From contig JBFLWS010000006.1 of NCBI GenBank assembly GCA_040757715.1, positions 141,771 through 205,770 on the forward strand: a DNA stretch of 64,000 bases. Direction: 5' to 3'. The DNA comes from CAIMFV01 sp040757715. GTDB lineage: Bacteria > Pseudomonadota > Alphaproteobacteria > Caulobacterales > Caulobacteraceae. Made by a program: the position numbers and the translations under genes. Below the pieces are notes generated by a model. The model was not told the DNA's origin and did not search any database. It saw nothing but the letters and a program-made list of their open reading frames with translations. Shown piece by piece: positions 25,419 through 34,145 of the stretch. Positions within the stretch are counted from its first letter, which is position 1. Each line of letters begins with the position of its first letter.

Positions 25419-26165
25419 ATGGCCGAGACCGCGGGGCGGCTGCTGCGGCCGGACGGAAACACCCTCGCCTGGAAACGGATCGAGGGGCGTGGGCCGTGCG
25501 TGGTCTGGCTGGGCGGCTTCGCCTCCGACATGGGCGGGACCAAGGCCGAGGCCCTGGCCGAGTGGGCGGCGACGACCGGGCGGGCCTATCTGCGCTTCGA
25601 CTATTTCGGCCACGGCGCCTCCACCGGCGCCTTCGAGGAAGGCACCATCGGCCGCTGGCGGGACGACGTGCTCGCCGTGATCGACGACCTGACCGAGGGG
25701 CCGCTGGTGCTGGCAGGCTCCTCCATGGGCGGCTGGCTCGCCTGTCTCGCGGCGCTGGCCCGGCCGGAGCGGGTGGAGGCCCTCGTGCTTATCGCCCCCG
25801 CCGCCGACTTCACCGAGAAGCTCATGGCCCCGAATCTGCCGCCTGAGGCGCATGAGGCCCTGGCGAAAGAGGGCGTCTGGCGCCGGCCCTCCCCTTACGA
25901 GGACGGCGGCTATCTCATCGCTCAGACACTGCTGGACGAGGGCCGGACCTGGTCGCTCTTGCCAGGGCCGGTGGCGATTGACTGCCCCGTGCGCATCCTG
26001 CAGGGCGGCGCCGATCCCGACGTACCCTGGCGCCATGCGCTCAGCCTCGCCGAGGCCATGACCTCGGAAGATGTGGTGTTCACCCTGATCAAGGACGGCG
26101 ACCACCGCCTCTCGCGCCCGCAAGACCTCGCGAGGCTGATCCGAGAGGTGGAGGGGGTGGGGTGA
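25419..26165 (+). CDS. Alpha/beta hydrolase
   Basis: Alpha/beta hydrolase of 248 residues. The nucleophile elbow is GSSMGG (Ser near residue 103), the oxyanion strand is VVWLGGFASDMGGTKA, the acid is probably Asp in GGADPDVP, and the catalytic His is in DGDHRLSRPQD. The overall pattern resembles the ABHD10-like thioesterase/esterase group. The gene begins 2 nt after pheT and ends the operon. The ATG at 25419 is preferred to the TTG at 25413, which overlaps the pheT stop. The substrate is not predictable. Confidence 0.9.
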   Translation: MAETAGRLLRPDGNTLAWKRIEGRGPCVVWLGGFASDMGGTKAEALAEWAATTGRAYLRFDYFGHGASTGAFEEGTIGRWRDDVLAVIDDLTEGPLVLAGSSMGGWLACLAALARPERVEALVLIAPAADFTEKLMAPNLPPEAHEALAKEGVWRRPSPYEDGGYLIAQTLLDEGRTWSLLPGPVAIDCPVRILQGGADPDVPWRHALSLAEAMTSEDVVFTLIKDGDHRLSRPQDLARLIREVEGVG

Positions 26166-26249
26166 TGAGGTGATGGTGAGTCGACAGCTTTGGGTGGATC
26201 GGGCGCCACAACCAATCTAACCTGCACGCTGTAGCGAGGGGGCTCCGGA

Positions 26250-26759
26250 ATGAGCGACGACCACACGGCGCGCAAAACGCTTTTCATTGTAGGCGCGCGC
26301 TATCGCGCTCTTCGCGATCTCAGCTTCGCGCGCGGTAATTTTATTCGGGGCGAAGTCGTAAAATTCGAGAATTACGCCGGATATAGTCATTACGACGGAT
26401 GCCACGTTTATGAATTTCGCGCGGCGGATGGCGCCCTAAAGGAATGGTGGCTGAACGATCAAGACCCGGCCAATCTCGCGAAACAGATGTTCGAGCTGGT
26501 CTCCTTTCCTGATGAAATCGACTGGTCTTCGCCTGATGCTGAGAAATTCCGCATTCGCGTCACCTGGAAAAAAGTGTCTGTGGGAGAATATAAAGCGATC
26601 ATTCGCGGCGAACATTGGCGATTAGTCATGGGTGATTTCCCATCCGAGCCGCTTTGGACCTTGATGATCAATTCGATCGCAGTTGCGCATTTTACAACAT
26701 GGCCTCCCGAATGGCAGGTAGGAGGCTTTCTCTTTTGGCGGCGTTCACCGCCCAAATGA
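26250..26759 (+). CDS. Hypothetical cytoplasmic protein (orphan)
   Basis: Not recognised. A 169-residue protein without signal or membrane segments, MSDDHTARKTLFIVGARYRA at the start, rich in Trp and aromatic residues (WWLNDQDP, FTTWPPEW, GGFLFWRRS). The N-terminal half has a run suggestive of a small beta-barrel (YRALRDLSFARGNFIRGEVVKF). A GAGGGGG ribosome binding site lies 9 nt upstream. Codon use is less GC-biased than in the flanking core genes, which suggests recent acquisition. It is the first of three unrelated orphans before the threonine aldolase. Confidence 0.65.
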   Translation: MSDDHTARKTLFIVGARYRALRDLSFARGNFIRGEVVKFENYAGYSHYDGCHVYEFRAADGALKEWWLNDQDPANLAKQMFELVSFPDEIDWSSPDAEKFRIRVTWKKVSVGEYKAIIRGEHWRLVMGDFPSEPLWTLMINSIAVAHFTTWPPEWQVGGFLFWRRSPPK

Positions 26760-26807
26760 GCTAACGGGGGCGCTGGCGCGGTGATGGCAGGCGGGTAGGA
26801 GCTCATC

Positions 26808-27158
26808 ATGTACGAGGCTCAGTTTCCATCCAAAATGGCGCGGATCGCCGCTGCATTAGCAGATTTGCTACACGATCACCCGTGGCAGGCTGGCGTGATG
26901 CAGGCCCTCGCGAGGGCAGCGTCGCAGTCTGACGTCAAGGCATTGGAGACGCTGTATGCAAGCGGAGATATCTGGGGCGGCTCTGGTTCGGTCTTTGACG
27001 TGAACCTTCAAAATCCCGAGGCAAAAAAGGCTCACTGCTCCCTATTAGTGGAGCTCGTTCAATCATTTGAGGACGCGGGGATTAGGTTTGCTCCGGCAAA
27101 AGCGCGTGCATCTATTTGCGCTGAGTGGTTGAGCAGCGGCGTTTTCGATAAGGGATGA
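26808..27158 (+). CDS. Hypothetical small protein (orphan)
   Basis: Not recognised. 116 residues, mostly predicted alpha-helical: MYEAQFPSKMARIAAALADLL, then SLLVELVQSFEDAGIRF. A GGAG ribosome binding site lies about 7 nt upstream of the ATG. Two cysteines, no signal peptide. It follows the preceding orphan by 48 nt on the same strand and shares its less GC-rich character. It could be a partner or immunity-like protein of the neighbour, but nothing in the sequence proves that. Confidence 0.6.
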   Translation: MYEAQFPSKMARIAAALADLLHDHPWQAGVMQALARAASQSDVKALETLYASGDIWGGSGSVFDVNLQNPEAKKAHCSLLVELVQSFEDAGIRFAPAKARASICAEWLSSGVFDKG

Positions 27159-27301
27159 ACGGGTCGTTACTATAGCTGCAAGGCGAGCTGCAAATAGCAG
27201 ACTCTTATTAGAATAAAATCACGGGAGCGCGGCTAACATGCTGCTCTTGACGTCAACATGAAAAGGCAATCACATCAGCGCAGGATTGCCAGGGGGTGGT
27301 T

Positions 27302-27910
27302 ATGCGGCAGAAGATTTTTGGAACCATTTGCGCAGCCCTGACCGCATCAAGCGTTTTGACTTGCGCATTGCCTGCAACGGCTCAAAAAACCAAATGGCGC
27401 TGGTTTGGCGACCCACAGGTGATGGAACCACTTAATTGGATGAAAGGTCGCTGGGAAGGCGAAGCATGGTTCGATGATGACACGGGTAAGCACCACAAGT
27501 TATTCCGTATGGAGCGAGTCGGCCCGCTATTAGGAGGCTCAATAATAGTGATTGAGGGCGCTAGCTTCGAAATGAACGGCGCGCCCGCAGCATTTAATGA
27601 CTTTAATATCATCTCTTGGGACGAACCAACTTTCCGCATCCGCTCTTATGCCTACGGAGCAGGCTGGGACGCAAACAACAGACTGGAAACTACACCAACA
27701 GGTTATGTATGGAAAAGCGTCGCTGGACCAACGACCTTTCGCTACATTGGAACTCATTCGGGCGACCAGTGGCGTGAAGTCTGCGAAGAAATTGATTCGA
27801 CCGGTCGGGTCACCATACGTTTCGAAATGAATCTTCATCGAATTGGTGAAACCGACTGGCCAGCGGCCGGAATGTCAATGCCCAAGCAGATCCCCCGACA
27901 GGATCAATGA
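27302..27910 (+). CDS. Hypothetical exported protein
   Basis: Not assigned to a named family. 202 residues with a Sec signal peptide (MRQKIFGTICAALTASSVLTCALPATAQ) and a mature part beginning KTKWRWFGDPQVMEPLNWMKGRWEGEAW. The pattern LNWMKGRWEGEAWFDDDTGKH followed by alternating strands resembles small lipocalin-like or DUF1579-like beta-barrels (MxGxWxG start). ATG 27302 follows AGGGGG by 5 nt; GTG at 27296 overlaps it. Probably periplasmic ligand binding, inferred only. Base composition is again lower in GC than the flanks. Confidence 0.65.
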   Translation: MRQKIFGTICAALTASSVLTCALPATAQKTKWRWFGDPQVMEPLNWMKGRWEGEAWFDDDTGKHHKLFRMERVGPLLGGSIIVIEGASFEMNGAPAAFNDFNIISWDEPTFRIRSYAYGAGWDANNRLETTPTGYVWKSVAGPTTFRYIGTHSGDQWREVCEEIDSTGRVTIRFEMNLHRIGETDWPAAGMSMPKQIPRQDQ

Positions 27911-27992
27911 GAATTTGGCCATCACCAGGGCGCACCTACCGCACCTTGTTGCTATCATCTCCCCCCGCTTGCCCCTGCCCCTTCCGCCCGTT

Positions 27993-28094
27993 AGAGCATA
28001 ATCCGATCAAACCGCTCCGATTATGCTCATACTCTATTGAATCTAGAGCATTTTTTACCCGAAAACCGGTTCCCACTTTTCGGAAAATGCTCTA
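27993..28094. repeat. Palindromic repeat family B, copy 1
   Basis: A 102-bp element of two hairpins. The first pairs GAGCATAATC (27994-28003) with GATTATGCTC (28019-28028). The second pairs AGAGCATTTT with AAAATGCTCT and, inside it, CCGAAAA with TTTTCGG, around the ACCGGTTCCCAC core. The second copy at 51817 carries compensatory changes in the first stem. It lies directly upstream of the threonine aldolase start. Confidence 0.85.
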
Positions 28095-28126
28095 AGGCCA
28101 GCCGTCCTCTTGCTGCGCGAGCGCCC

Positions 28127-29134
28127 ATGGCCCGATACGACTTCGCCTCCGACAACACCGCCGGCGCGGCGCCCGAGGCGCTGAACGCGCTCCTCGCCTA
28201 CAACGGCGGCGCGGCCTCGGGCTATGGAACCGACCATGTGACGGCCAAGGCCACCGACGCCGTGCGCGCCCTCCTCGACGCCGACGCCGACGTGCGCTTC
28301 GTGGCCTCGGGCACCGCGGCCAATGCGGTGGCGCTCTCCACGCTCTGCCGGCCGTTCGAGGCCGTGGTGGCGCATGAGCATGCCCATGTGTGCACCGACG
28401 AGACCGGGGCCCCCGGCTTTTTCGGTCAGGGGCTTGGGCTCATCGGCGTCGCCGGCGCCTCGGGCCGCATGGAGGTCGACGGGCTGAAGGCCGCCCTCGC
28501 CCAGCCCGACGCCTCCTATCGCCAGTCCCCCGCCGCCCTGTCCCTCACCAACGCCACCGAATATGGCACGGTCTATTCGGTGGGCGAGATCGCCGCCCTC
28601 ACCGCCGAGGCCAAATCAAAGGGCCTGCCGGTTCACCTGGACGGTGCGCGCCTCGCCAACGCCGCGGCGGCGGGCTTCGACCTCAAGGCCATCAAGACGC
28701 TTGGGATCGACATCCTGGTGGTGGGCGGGACCAAGGCCGGCATGACCCCCACCGAGGCCCTCGTCCTGTTCGACCCATCCCTGTCGCGCCGCTTCGACGC
28801 CCGGCTGAAACAGGCGGGACAACTGCCCTCCAAGGGCCGCTTCTACGCCGCGCCCTGGATCGGCATGCTGGAGGACGGGGCCTTCCTGCGCCACGCCGCC
28901 CACGCCAACGCCATGGCGAAGCGCCTCGCCGCCCTGATGCCGTTCAAGCTGAACCACAAGGTGGAGGCGAGCGGCCTCTTCGTGGAGATGGACGAGCAGG
29001 CGCATCAGCGGCTCCTCGCCACCGGCTGGTTCGCCTATCGCTTCCTCGACGGCTCGGTGCGCTTCATGTGCTCCTGGGCCACCACCGAGGCCGATGTGGA
29101 CGAGCTGGGCGAGGTGTTGAAGTCGATTGCCTAA
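28127..29134 (+). CDS. Low-specificity threonine aldolase (beta-eliminating lyase family)
   Basis: PLP enzyme that cleaves L-threonine/allo-threonine to glycine and acetaldehyde, 335 residues. Type I fold: FASDNTAGAAPEALNAL at the N-terminus, HEHAHVCTDETGAPGFF for ring stacking, VHLDGARLANAA with the PLP-pyridine Asp, and the Schiff-base Lys in VVGGTKAGM. The ATG at 28127 begins exactly at the conserved domain; a frame extending up into repeat B (28037) is ignored. It fits with the other threonine/glycine genes at 35-39 kb but is not in their operon. The stop overlaps the TTG start of the next gene. Confidence 0.88.
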   Translation: MARYDFASDNTAGAAPEALNALLAYNGGAASGYGTDHVTAKATDAVRALLDADADVRFVASGTAANAVALSTLCRPFEAVVAHEHAHVCTDETGAPGFFGQGLGLIGVAGASGRMEVDGLKAALAQPDASYRQSPAALSLTNATEYGTVYSVGEIAALTAEAKSKGLPVHLDGARLANAAAAGFDLKAIKTLGIDILVVGGTKAGMTPTEALVLFDPSLSRRFDARLKQAGQLPSKGRFYAAPWIGMLEDGAFLRHAAHANAMAKRLAALMPFKLNHKVEASGLFVEMDEQAHQRLLATGWFAYRFLDGSVRFMCSWATTEADVDELGEVLKSIA

Positions 29135-30350
29135 GCCCCGCGCCAGAAAGGTCTGCATCATCGGCGCCGGCCCGGCGGGGCTGATGGCCGCTGAAGTCTT
29201 GAGCGCGGCCGGGCTCGCCGTGACCCTCCACGAGCGCATGGCCGCCCCGGCGCGCAAGTTCCTGCTGGCCGGGCGGGGCGGGCTGAACCTCACCCATGCC
29301 GAGCCCCTGCCGGCGTTCATCGCCCGCTATGGCGCGGCGACGGACTGGCTCGGCCCGATGATCGAGGCCTTCCCGCCGGCGGCGTTGCGCGCGTGGGCGG
29401 AAGGTTTGGGCGAGCCCACCTTTGTCGGCCCGAGCGGGCGGGTGTTCCCCAAGTCGCTGAAGGCCTCGCCCCTCCTCAGGGCCTGGCTGCGACGACTGGC
29501 GGCGCAGGGGGTGAGCCTGCGCACCCGCAGTCACTGGCAGGGCTTTGACGGCGAGGCGCTGCTGTTCGCCGATGCGGAGGGCGCGATCACGCGCGAAACC
29601 CCCGACGCGACCCTCCTGGCGCTGGGGGGCGCGAGCTGGCCAAGGCTGGGCGGCGACGGGACCTGGACCCGATACTTCGATCCGGCGGAGATCGCCCCCT
29701 TCCGTCCGGCCAATTGCGGCTTCGAGATCGCCTGGAGCGAGGCCTTCCGCGGCCGCTTCGCTGGATCGCCGCTGAAGACCATCGCCCTGTCGCATGAGGG
29801 CCGGACCGTGCGCGGCGAGGCGGTGATCAGCGCCTATGGCATCGAGGGCGGGGCGGTCTACGCCCTCTCGGCCCCCTTGCGCGACGCCATCGAGCGGGAC
29901 GGGGCGGCCACGCTCCATCTCGATCTGAAGCCGGACCTCGACGCCGCCGCCCTCGCCGCGCGGCTTGCCAAAGGCGCCGCCGGGCAGTCCCTCTCCACCC
30001 GGCTGAAGAAGGCCGGCCTGCCGGCGATCACCGCCGCCCTCCTCCGCGAGGCCTTCCCCACCCCGCCCAAGGACGCGGCCCCCCTCGCCGCCGTCCTGAA
30101 GGCCGTGCCGCTCGCCCTTCTCGCCCCGCGGGGCCTCGCGCGCGCGATCTCCTCCGCCGGCGGGGTGAAGCGCGAGGCCGTGGATGCGGGGCTGATGCTG
30201 AGGTCCCGTCCGGGGGTCTTCCTCGCGGGGGAGATGCTGGATTGGGAGGCGCCCACCGGCGGCTATCTGTTGCAGGCCTCGTTTTCCATGGGCGTCTGGG
30301 TGGCGAAGGCTGTGCTCAAAAGGCTAGAAACAGGCGATGCGCAGCTATAA
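29127..30350 (+). CDS. TIGR03862 family flavoprotein (HI0933-like)
   Basis: FAD/NAD(P)-binding oxidoreductase of 407 residues. The dinucleotide motif is KVCIIGAGPAGLMAAEVLSA, followed by RKFLLAGRGGLNLTHAEP, the family signature, and C-terminal GVFLAGEMLDWEAPTGGYLLQ. Members of this family are of unknown function; related HI0933 proteins are linked to tRNA-type or electron-transfer roles without proof. The start is the TTG at 29127, overlapping the aldolase stop by 8 nt; no ATG precedes the FAD motif, so a non-ATG start is required. The next gene overlaps its end by 14 nt. Confidence 0.88.
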   Translation: MPKPRARKVCIIGAGPAGLMAAEVLSAAGLAVTLHERMAAPARKFLLAGRGGLNLTHAEPLPAFIARYGAATDWLGPMIEAFPPAALRAWAEGLGEPTFVGPSGRVFPKSLKASPLLRAWLRRLAAQGVSLRTRSHWQGFDGEALLFADAEGAITRETPDATLLALGGASWPRLGGDGTWTRYFDPAEIAPFRPANCGFEIAWSEAFRGRFAGSPLKTIALSHEGRTVRGEAVISAYGIEGGAVYALSAPLRDAIERDGAATLHLDLKPDLDAAALAARLAKGAAGQSLSTRLKKAGLPAITAALLREAFPTPPKDAAPLAAVLKAVPLALLAPRGLARAISSAGGVKREAVDAGLMLRSRPGVFLAGEMLDWEAPTGGYLLQASFSMGVWVAKAVLKRLETGDAQL

Positions 30351-31179
30351 CCGGCCCAAGGACGTGGCCCTCGTCCCCCCTGACCCCGCCCCCGATCTCG
30401 GCGGCGGGCGGCTCTGCGTGGTCACGCCCATCTATCAGCCCACCCTGACGCGGGAAGAAGAGATCAGCCTTCAGCTCCTCCGCCGCTTCTGCCCGCAGCA
30501 TGAGAAGGTGATCCTAAAGCCCACGGGCCTTGTGCTGCCCTTCGACGCGGCCGACTTCCGCGTGGTGGAGCTCGATCCGGCCAATTTCGCCGGCATCAGC
30601 GCCTACAACAAGCTGATGCTGAGCGCCTGGTTCTACCGCCTGTTCGCCGGCTATGAGGCGATCCTGATCTACCAGACCGACTGCCTGATCCTGGGCGACG
30701 GGCTCGAGGCCTGGCTCGACCGGCCCTGGTCCTATGTGGGGGCGCCCTTCCTGCGCCGGGACGGCCAGTTGAAGGCGGTGGGCAATGGCGGCTTTTCCCT
30801 GCGCCGACCGGGGGATTTCCTCAAGGTGCTGACTTCAGAGCGCCTGAGCATGGCCAACCTGTCGCGCCCCCTGGTGAACCAGTACGCCAAGGGGACCTAT
30901 CTGAAGATCCTGATGCAGGCGCTGAAGGCCGGGAACGCCGCCGATTTCGTCGAAGTCTATCCAAGAGCCGAAGACGAGTTCTGGAGCTTCTACGCCCCCC
31001 TCTTCCACCCCGACTATCGCCTGGCCCCGGCGGCGGAGGCCGCGCATTTCGCCGCCGAGACGAGGCCGCGGCGCATCGCTGAACTCGCCGGCGCCCCGCC
31101 GCTCGGCGGTCACGCCTGGACCGTACATGACCGGCCCTATTGGGAAGCGCGGCTCAAGGCCATCGGCGTGGAGCCCTGA
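30337..31179 (+). CDS. DUF5672 family protein, glycosyltransferase-like
   Basis: 280-residue protein of the DUF5672 family. Conserved blocks are AGISAYNKLMLSAWFYRLFAGYEAILIYQTDCLILGDGLE (here split: AYNKLMLSAWFYRLF, then ILIYQTDCLIL), WSYVGAPFLRR and VGNGGFSLRRPGDFL. The DxD-like QTDCLIL segment and the GNGGFSLR motif resemble those of retaining glycosyltransferases, so a sugar-transfer function is plausible. There is no signal peptide. The start overlaps the end of the flavoprotein gene by 14 nt, and the SDR gene follows after 3 nt, so the three are co-transcribed. Confidence 0.8.
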   Translation: MRSYNRPKDVALVPPDPAPDLGGGRLCVVTPIYQPTLTREEEISLQLLRRFCPQHEKVILKPTGLVLPFDAADFRVVELDPANFAGISAYNKLMLSAWFYRLFAGYEAILIYQTDCLILGDGLEAWLDRPWSYVGAPFLRRDGQLKAVGNGGFSLRRPGDFLKVLTSERLSMANLSRPLVNQYAKGTYLKILMQALKAGNAADFVEVYPRAEDEFWSFYAPLFHPDYRLAPAAEAAHFAAETRPRRIAELAGAPPLGGHAWTVHDRPYWEARLKAIGVEP

Positions 31180-31182
31180 GCC

Positions 31183-32043
31183 ATGCGCCTCCTCGTTTTC
31201 GGCTATGGCTATGCGGCGGACGCGCTGCGACGGCGCTTGCAGCCACTGGGCTGGGACATCGCCGGCGTCGCCCGCTCGGAAGCGACCCAAGCGGCCATGC
31301 GGGCCGTGGAGGTCGAGCCTCTCTCCGCAGAGGCCGCCGCCGCGCAGCTTGGCGACTTCGATGCGCTGCTCATCGCCGCCCCGCCGGGGGAGACCGGCTG
31401 CCCGGGCTTCCAGGCGCTCGCAAATCCGCTGCGCCAGGGCGAGGCGCGGCCGGCTTGGATCGGCTATCTCTCCACCACCGGGGTCTATGGCGACCTCGGC
31501 GGCGGCTGGGCCTTTGAGGACAGCCCCTTGCGCCCGCTCTCGCTCCAGGCCGAGCGCCGGGTCGCCGCCGAGCGCGCCTGGCTCGACCTCGCCGAAGAGG
31601 CTCTGCTCGATGTGATGGTGTTCCGCCTGCCCGGCATCTATGGGCCGGAGGGGGAGGCGCCCTTCGCGCAAGGCCGCTCGCCGCTGGCCAAGCTGCGCGC
31701 CGGAGCCGCGCGCGTCATCGACAAGCCCGGCCAGGTGTTCTCCCGCATCCATGTGGACGATCTGGCCGGCGGGCTGCATGCCTCGTTGCGCAGGCCGAGG
31801 CGCGGCGGGATCTACAATCTTTGCGACGACAAGCCCTGCGCCACGGCCGAGACCTTCGACTACGCGGCCGAACTCCTGGGCTTCCCCCCGCCCCCGCGCC
31901 TGGCGTTCGAGGAGGCCCAGCTCAGCCCGGAAGCGCGGCGCTTCTATGCCGAGAACAAGCGCGTCGCCAACGCCCGCGCCAAGGCCGAGCTTCGGTGGCG
32001 GCCCGTCTATCCAACCTACCGCCAAGGCTTCCTAACGCTGTAA
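31183..32043 (+). CDS. NAD(P)-binding SDR-type epimerase-like protein
   Basis: Extended-SDR-like protein of 286 residues. The N-terminus MRLLVFGYGYAADALRRRL has the G-x-G-x-x-A dinucleotide motif. LSTTGVYGDLGGGWA carries the Ser/Tyr region as in YeeZ-like proteins; the canonical YxxxK is replaced by a sequence in which R follows (QAERRVAAER), so catalysis is uncertain. SRIHVDDLAGGL and IYNLCDDKP are typical of epimerase-type folds. It is the last gene of the aldolase-flavoprotein-DUF5672-SDR run. Confidence 0.8.
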   Translation: MRLLVFGYGYAADALRRRLQPLGWDIAGVARSEATQAAMRAVEVEPLSAEAAAAQLGDFDALLIAAPPGETGCPGFQALANPLRQGEARPAWIGYLSTTGVYGDLGGGWAFEDSPLRPLSLQAERRVAAERAWLDLAEEALLDVMVFRLPGIYGPEGEAPFAQGRSPLAKLRAGAARVIDKPGQVFSRIHVDDLAGGLHASLRRPRRGGIYNLCDDKPCATAETFDYAAELLGFPPPPRLAFEEAQLSPEARRFYAENKRVANARAKAELRWRPVYPTYRQGFLTL

Positions 32044-32066
32044 TTTCGCGTTCACCACCTTGGGTC

Positions 32067-32074
32067 ATGGTTAA
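32067..32074 (-). promoter_or_regulatory. Possible CtrA-type half site
   Basis: TTAACCAT on the minus strand, 37 bp upstream of the FMN-dependent glutamate-synthase-like gene. It is the same octamer as at 3528-3535. It is suggestive in a Caulobacterales genome, but a single half site is weak evidence. Confidence 0.22.
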
Positions 32075-32110
32075 ACCCCGGCGCGACGACGCGCGCCAAG
32101 GACCACGCCC

Positions 32111-33718
32111 ATGACGTTTCTCTGGTCGCGCTATTTCATCTTCCAGACCGTGCTGCTCCTGAGCGCCGCCAGCGCGGCCCTCGCCTATTATCTCCACCCG
32201 GCCTGGGCCTGGAGCTTCGCGCTTCTCGGCCCGCTCTTGCTGCTCGGCCTCTATGACCAGCTGCAGACGCGCCACTCCATTCTGCGCAACTACCCCATCA
32301 TTGGCCACATCCGCTTCATCCTGGAGGCGATCCGGCCGGAGCTGCGGCAGTATCTGATGGAGGACGAACGCGACCCGGTGCCGTTCAGCCGCGAGCAGCG
32401 CACCCTGGTCTATCGCCGCGCCAAGGACGCAGGCGACGCCCAGCCCTTCGGCACGGTGCTGGATGTGGGCGCGGTGGGCTATGGCTGGATCAGCCACTCC
32501 ATCCGCCCCAAGGTGGTGGAGGACCACGACTTCCGCATCACCATCGGCGGGCCGGCCTGCCGCCAGCCCTATCGGGCTTCAGTGTTCAATATCTCGGGCA
32601 CCAGCTTCGGCGCGGTGAGCGGCCACGCCATCATGGCCCTGAACAAGGGCGCCAAGCTGGGCGGCTTCGCCCAAAACACCGGCGAGGGCTCCATCAGCCC
32701 CTATCACCGCCGCCACGGGGGCGACATCGTCTGGCAGGTGGCCACCGGCTATTTCGGCTGCCGCACCAAGGAGGGGCGCTTCGATCCGGACAAGTTCCGC
32801 CAGCAGGCCCTCGACCCGCAGGTGAAGATGATCGAGCTGAAGCTCAGCCAGGGGGCCAAGCCGGGCCATGGCGGGGTGCTGCCCAAGGCCAAGATCACCG
32901 AGGAGATCGCCAAGACCCGCGGCGTGCCGAGCGACCGCGACTGCGTGTCGCCCGCCGCCCACTCGGCCTTTTCCACCCCGGTGGAGATGCTCGGCTTCAT
33001 CCAGACCCTGCGAGAGCTGTCCGACGGCAAGCCGGTGGGGCTGAAGATGGCCGTGGGCCATCGCTACGAGGTGCTGGCCGTGGTCAAGGCCATGCTGGAG
33101 ACCGACATCACCCCGGACTTCATCACCATCGATGGCGGCGAGGGCGGCACCGGCGCGGCCCCCAGCGAGCTCTCCGACCATGTGGGCCTGCCGCTCAATC
33201 ATGGGCTCAGCTTCGTGCACAACGCCCTCGTGGGCGCCAATCTGCGCCATCGCATCAAGCTGGCGGCCAGCGGCAAGCTGATCTCGGCCTTCGACCTCTG
33301 CCGCGCCTTCGCCCTCGGAGCCGACTATGTGAACTCGGCGCGGGGCTTCATGTTCGCCATCGGCTGCATCCAGTCGCGCAGCTGCCACAGCAATCGCTGC
33401 CCGGTGGGGGTGGCCACCCAGTCGCCGGTGCGCCAGAAGGCCCTGGTGGTGGAGGACAAGGCCCCCCGCGTGGCCAATTTCCACCGCAACACCTTGCGGG
33501 CGCTCGGCGAGCTGTTGGGCGCGGCGGGCCTTGAGCATCCGGACGAGATCAAGCCCTGGCACCTGCACATCCGCCATCAGAGCGGCCAGGTGCGGCGCGG
33601 CGATGTCTGCTATCCGCCGGTTGCGCCGGGGGCGCTGATGTCCGGGGAGATGGACGACGAGCTGCGCCGGGAATGGCTCCGCGCCCAGCCGCACAGCTTC
33701 GCGCCCATTGAGGCGTGA
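32111..33718 (+). CDS. FMN-binding glutamate synthase family protein
   Basis: Membrane-anchored relative of the GltB synthase domain, 535 residues. Two hydrophobic helices (residues 8-28 and 30-50) are followed by the FMN-binding TIM barrel: HGGDIVWQVATGYFGCRT, KPGHGGVLPKAKIT, ITIDGGEGGTGAAP and ALGADYVNSARGFMFAIGC. The cysteines of a 3Fe-4S cluster are visible in CIQSRSCHSNRCP. It lacks the glutaminase domain, so it cannot use glutamine as GltB does; the natural substrate of this stand-alone family is not settled. The start ATG follows the sequence CCAAGGACCACGCCC. Confidence 0.92.
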   Translation: MTFLWSRYFIFQTVLLLSAASAALAYYLHPAWAWSFALLGPLLLLGLYDQLQTRHSILRNYPIIGHIRFILEAIRPELRQYLMEDERDPVPFSREQRTLVYRRAKDAGDAQPFGTVLDVGAVGYGWISHSIRPKVVEDHDFRITIGGPACRQPYRASVFNISGTSFGAVSGHAIMALNKGAKLGGFAQNTGEGSISPYHRRHGGDIVWQVATGYFGCRTKEGRFDPDKFRQQALDPQVKMIELKLSQGAKPGHGGVLPKAKITEEIAKTRGVPSDRDCVSPAAHSAFSTPVEMLGFIQTLRELSDGKPVGLKMAVGHRYEVLAVVKAMLETDITPDFITIDGGEGGTGAAPSELSDHVGLPLNHGLSFVHNALVGANLRHRIKLAASGKLISAFDLCRAFALGADYVNSARGFMFAIGCIQSRSCHSNRCPVGVATQSPVRQKALVVEDKAPRVANFHRNTLRALGELLGAAGLEHPDEIKPWHLHIRHQSGQVRRGDVCYPPVAPGALMSGEMDDELRREWLRAQPHSFAPIEA

Positions 33719-33746
33719 TAAAGGGCATTAAAAAAATAAATTTGGA

Positions 33747-34145
33747 TTATTTTCTACGCGAAGACGATCCCTTTGAAGAAACAGTTGCCCCAATGATTGC
33801 GCCAACGATTGTTAACGCAGCCTGACCCAATATCGAAGAAACCTTTTCCAACCACATCGGAGCATTTGGGAAAAGCGATATTCCAATCACTACGAGAAGG
33901 GCAATAACGATAATAATCAACATTATTAAAGCCAGCACCGCGATAGATGCGTCGCTTTGCCAGGAAACAAAACTTTCTGTTCCTAGCTTCAAAAACACCG
34001 AGTTTGGTGCATTGGGTCGGGCCGGCCCGGGATCACCAGGTCCGCCCGCACGATATGCGTCAGCATTATCGGGCACCGGGGATGGAACAGCCTCCTCCGC
34101 GCTGGCCTCCCTGAATTCAAATGAGTCCGCCTCGCCATCAGTCAT
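33747..34145 (-). CDS. Candidate membrane toxin paired with Panacea antitoxin
   Basis: 132-residue protein with an acidic, disordered N-terminus (about 50 residues), then two hydrophobic helices: IAVLALIMLIIIVIALLVVI and ILGQAALTIVGAIIGATVSS, and a short basic tail (KGSSSRRK). It is not similar to a family I can name. Its ATG overlaps the end of the Panacea-domain gene by 8 nt (ATGACTGA), so the two are translated together. Two-helix membrane proteins are known partners of Panacea antitoxins, so a membrane-perturbing toxin is the best guess. It is markedly less GC-rich than the flanking genes. A holin-like or unrelated accessory protein is the alternative. Confidence 0.65.
   Translation of the reverse strand: MTDGEADSFEFREASAEEAVPSPVPDNADAYRAGGPGDPGPARPNAPNSVFLKLGTESFVSWQSDASIAVLALIMLIIIVIALLVVIGISLFPNAPMWLEKVSSILGQAALTIVGAIIGATVSSKGSSSRRK

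Noticed and set aside
27907..28095. A 62-residue ORF running into repeat B copy 1
   Set aside because: Its second half is repeat sequence, and there is no ribosome binding site.
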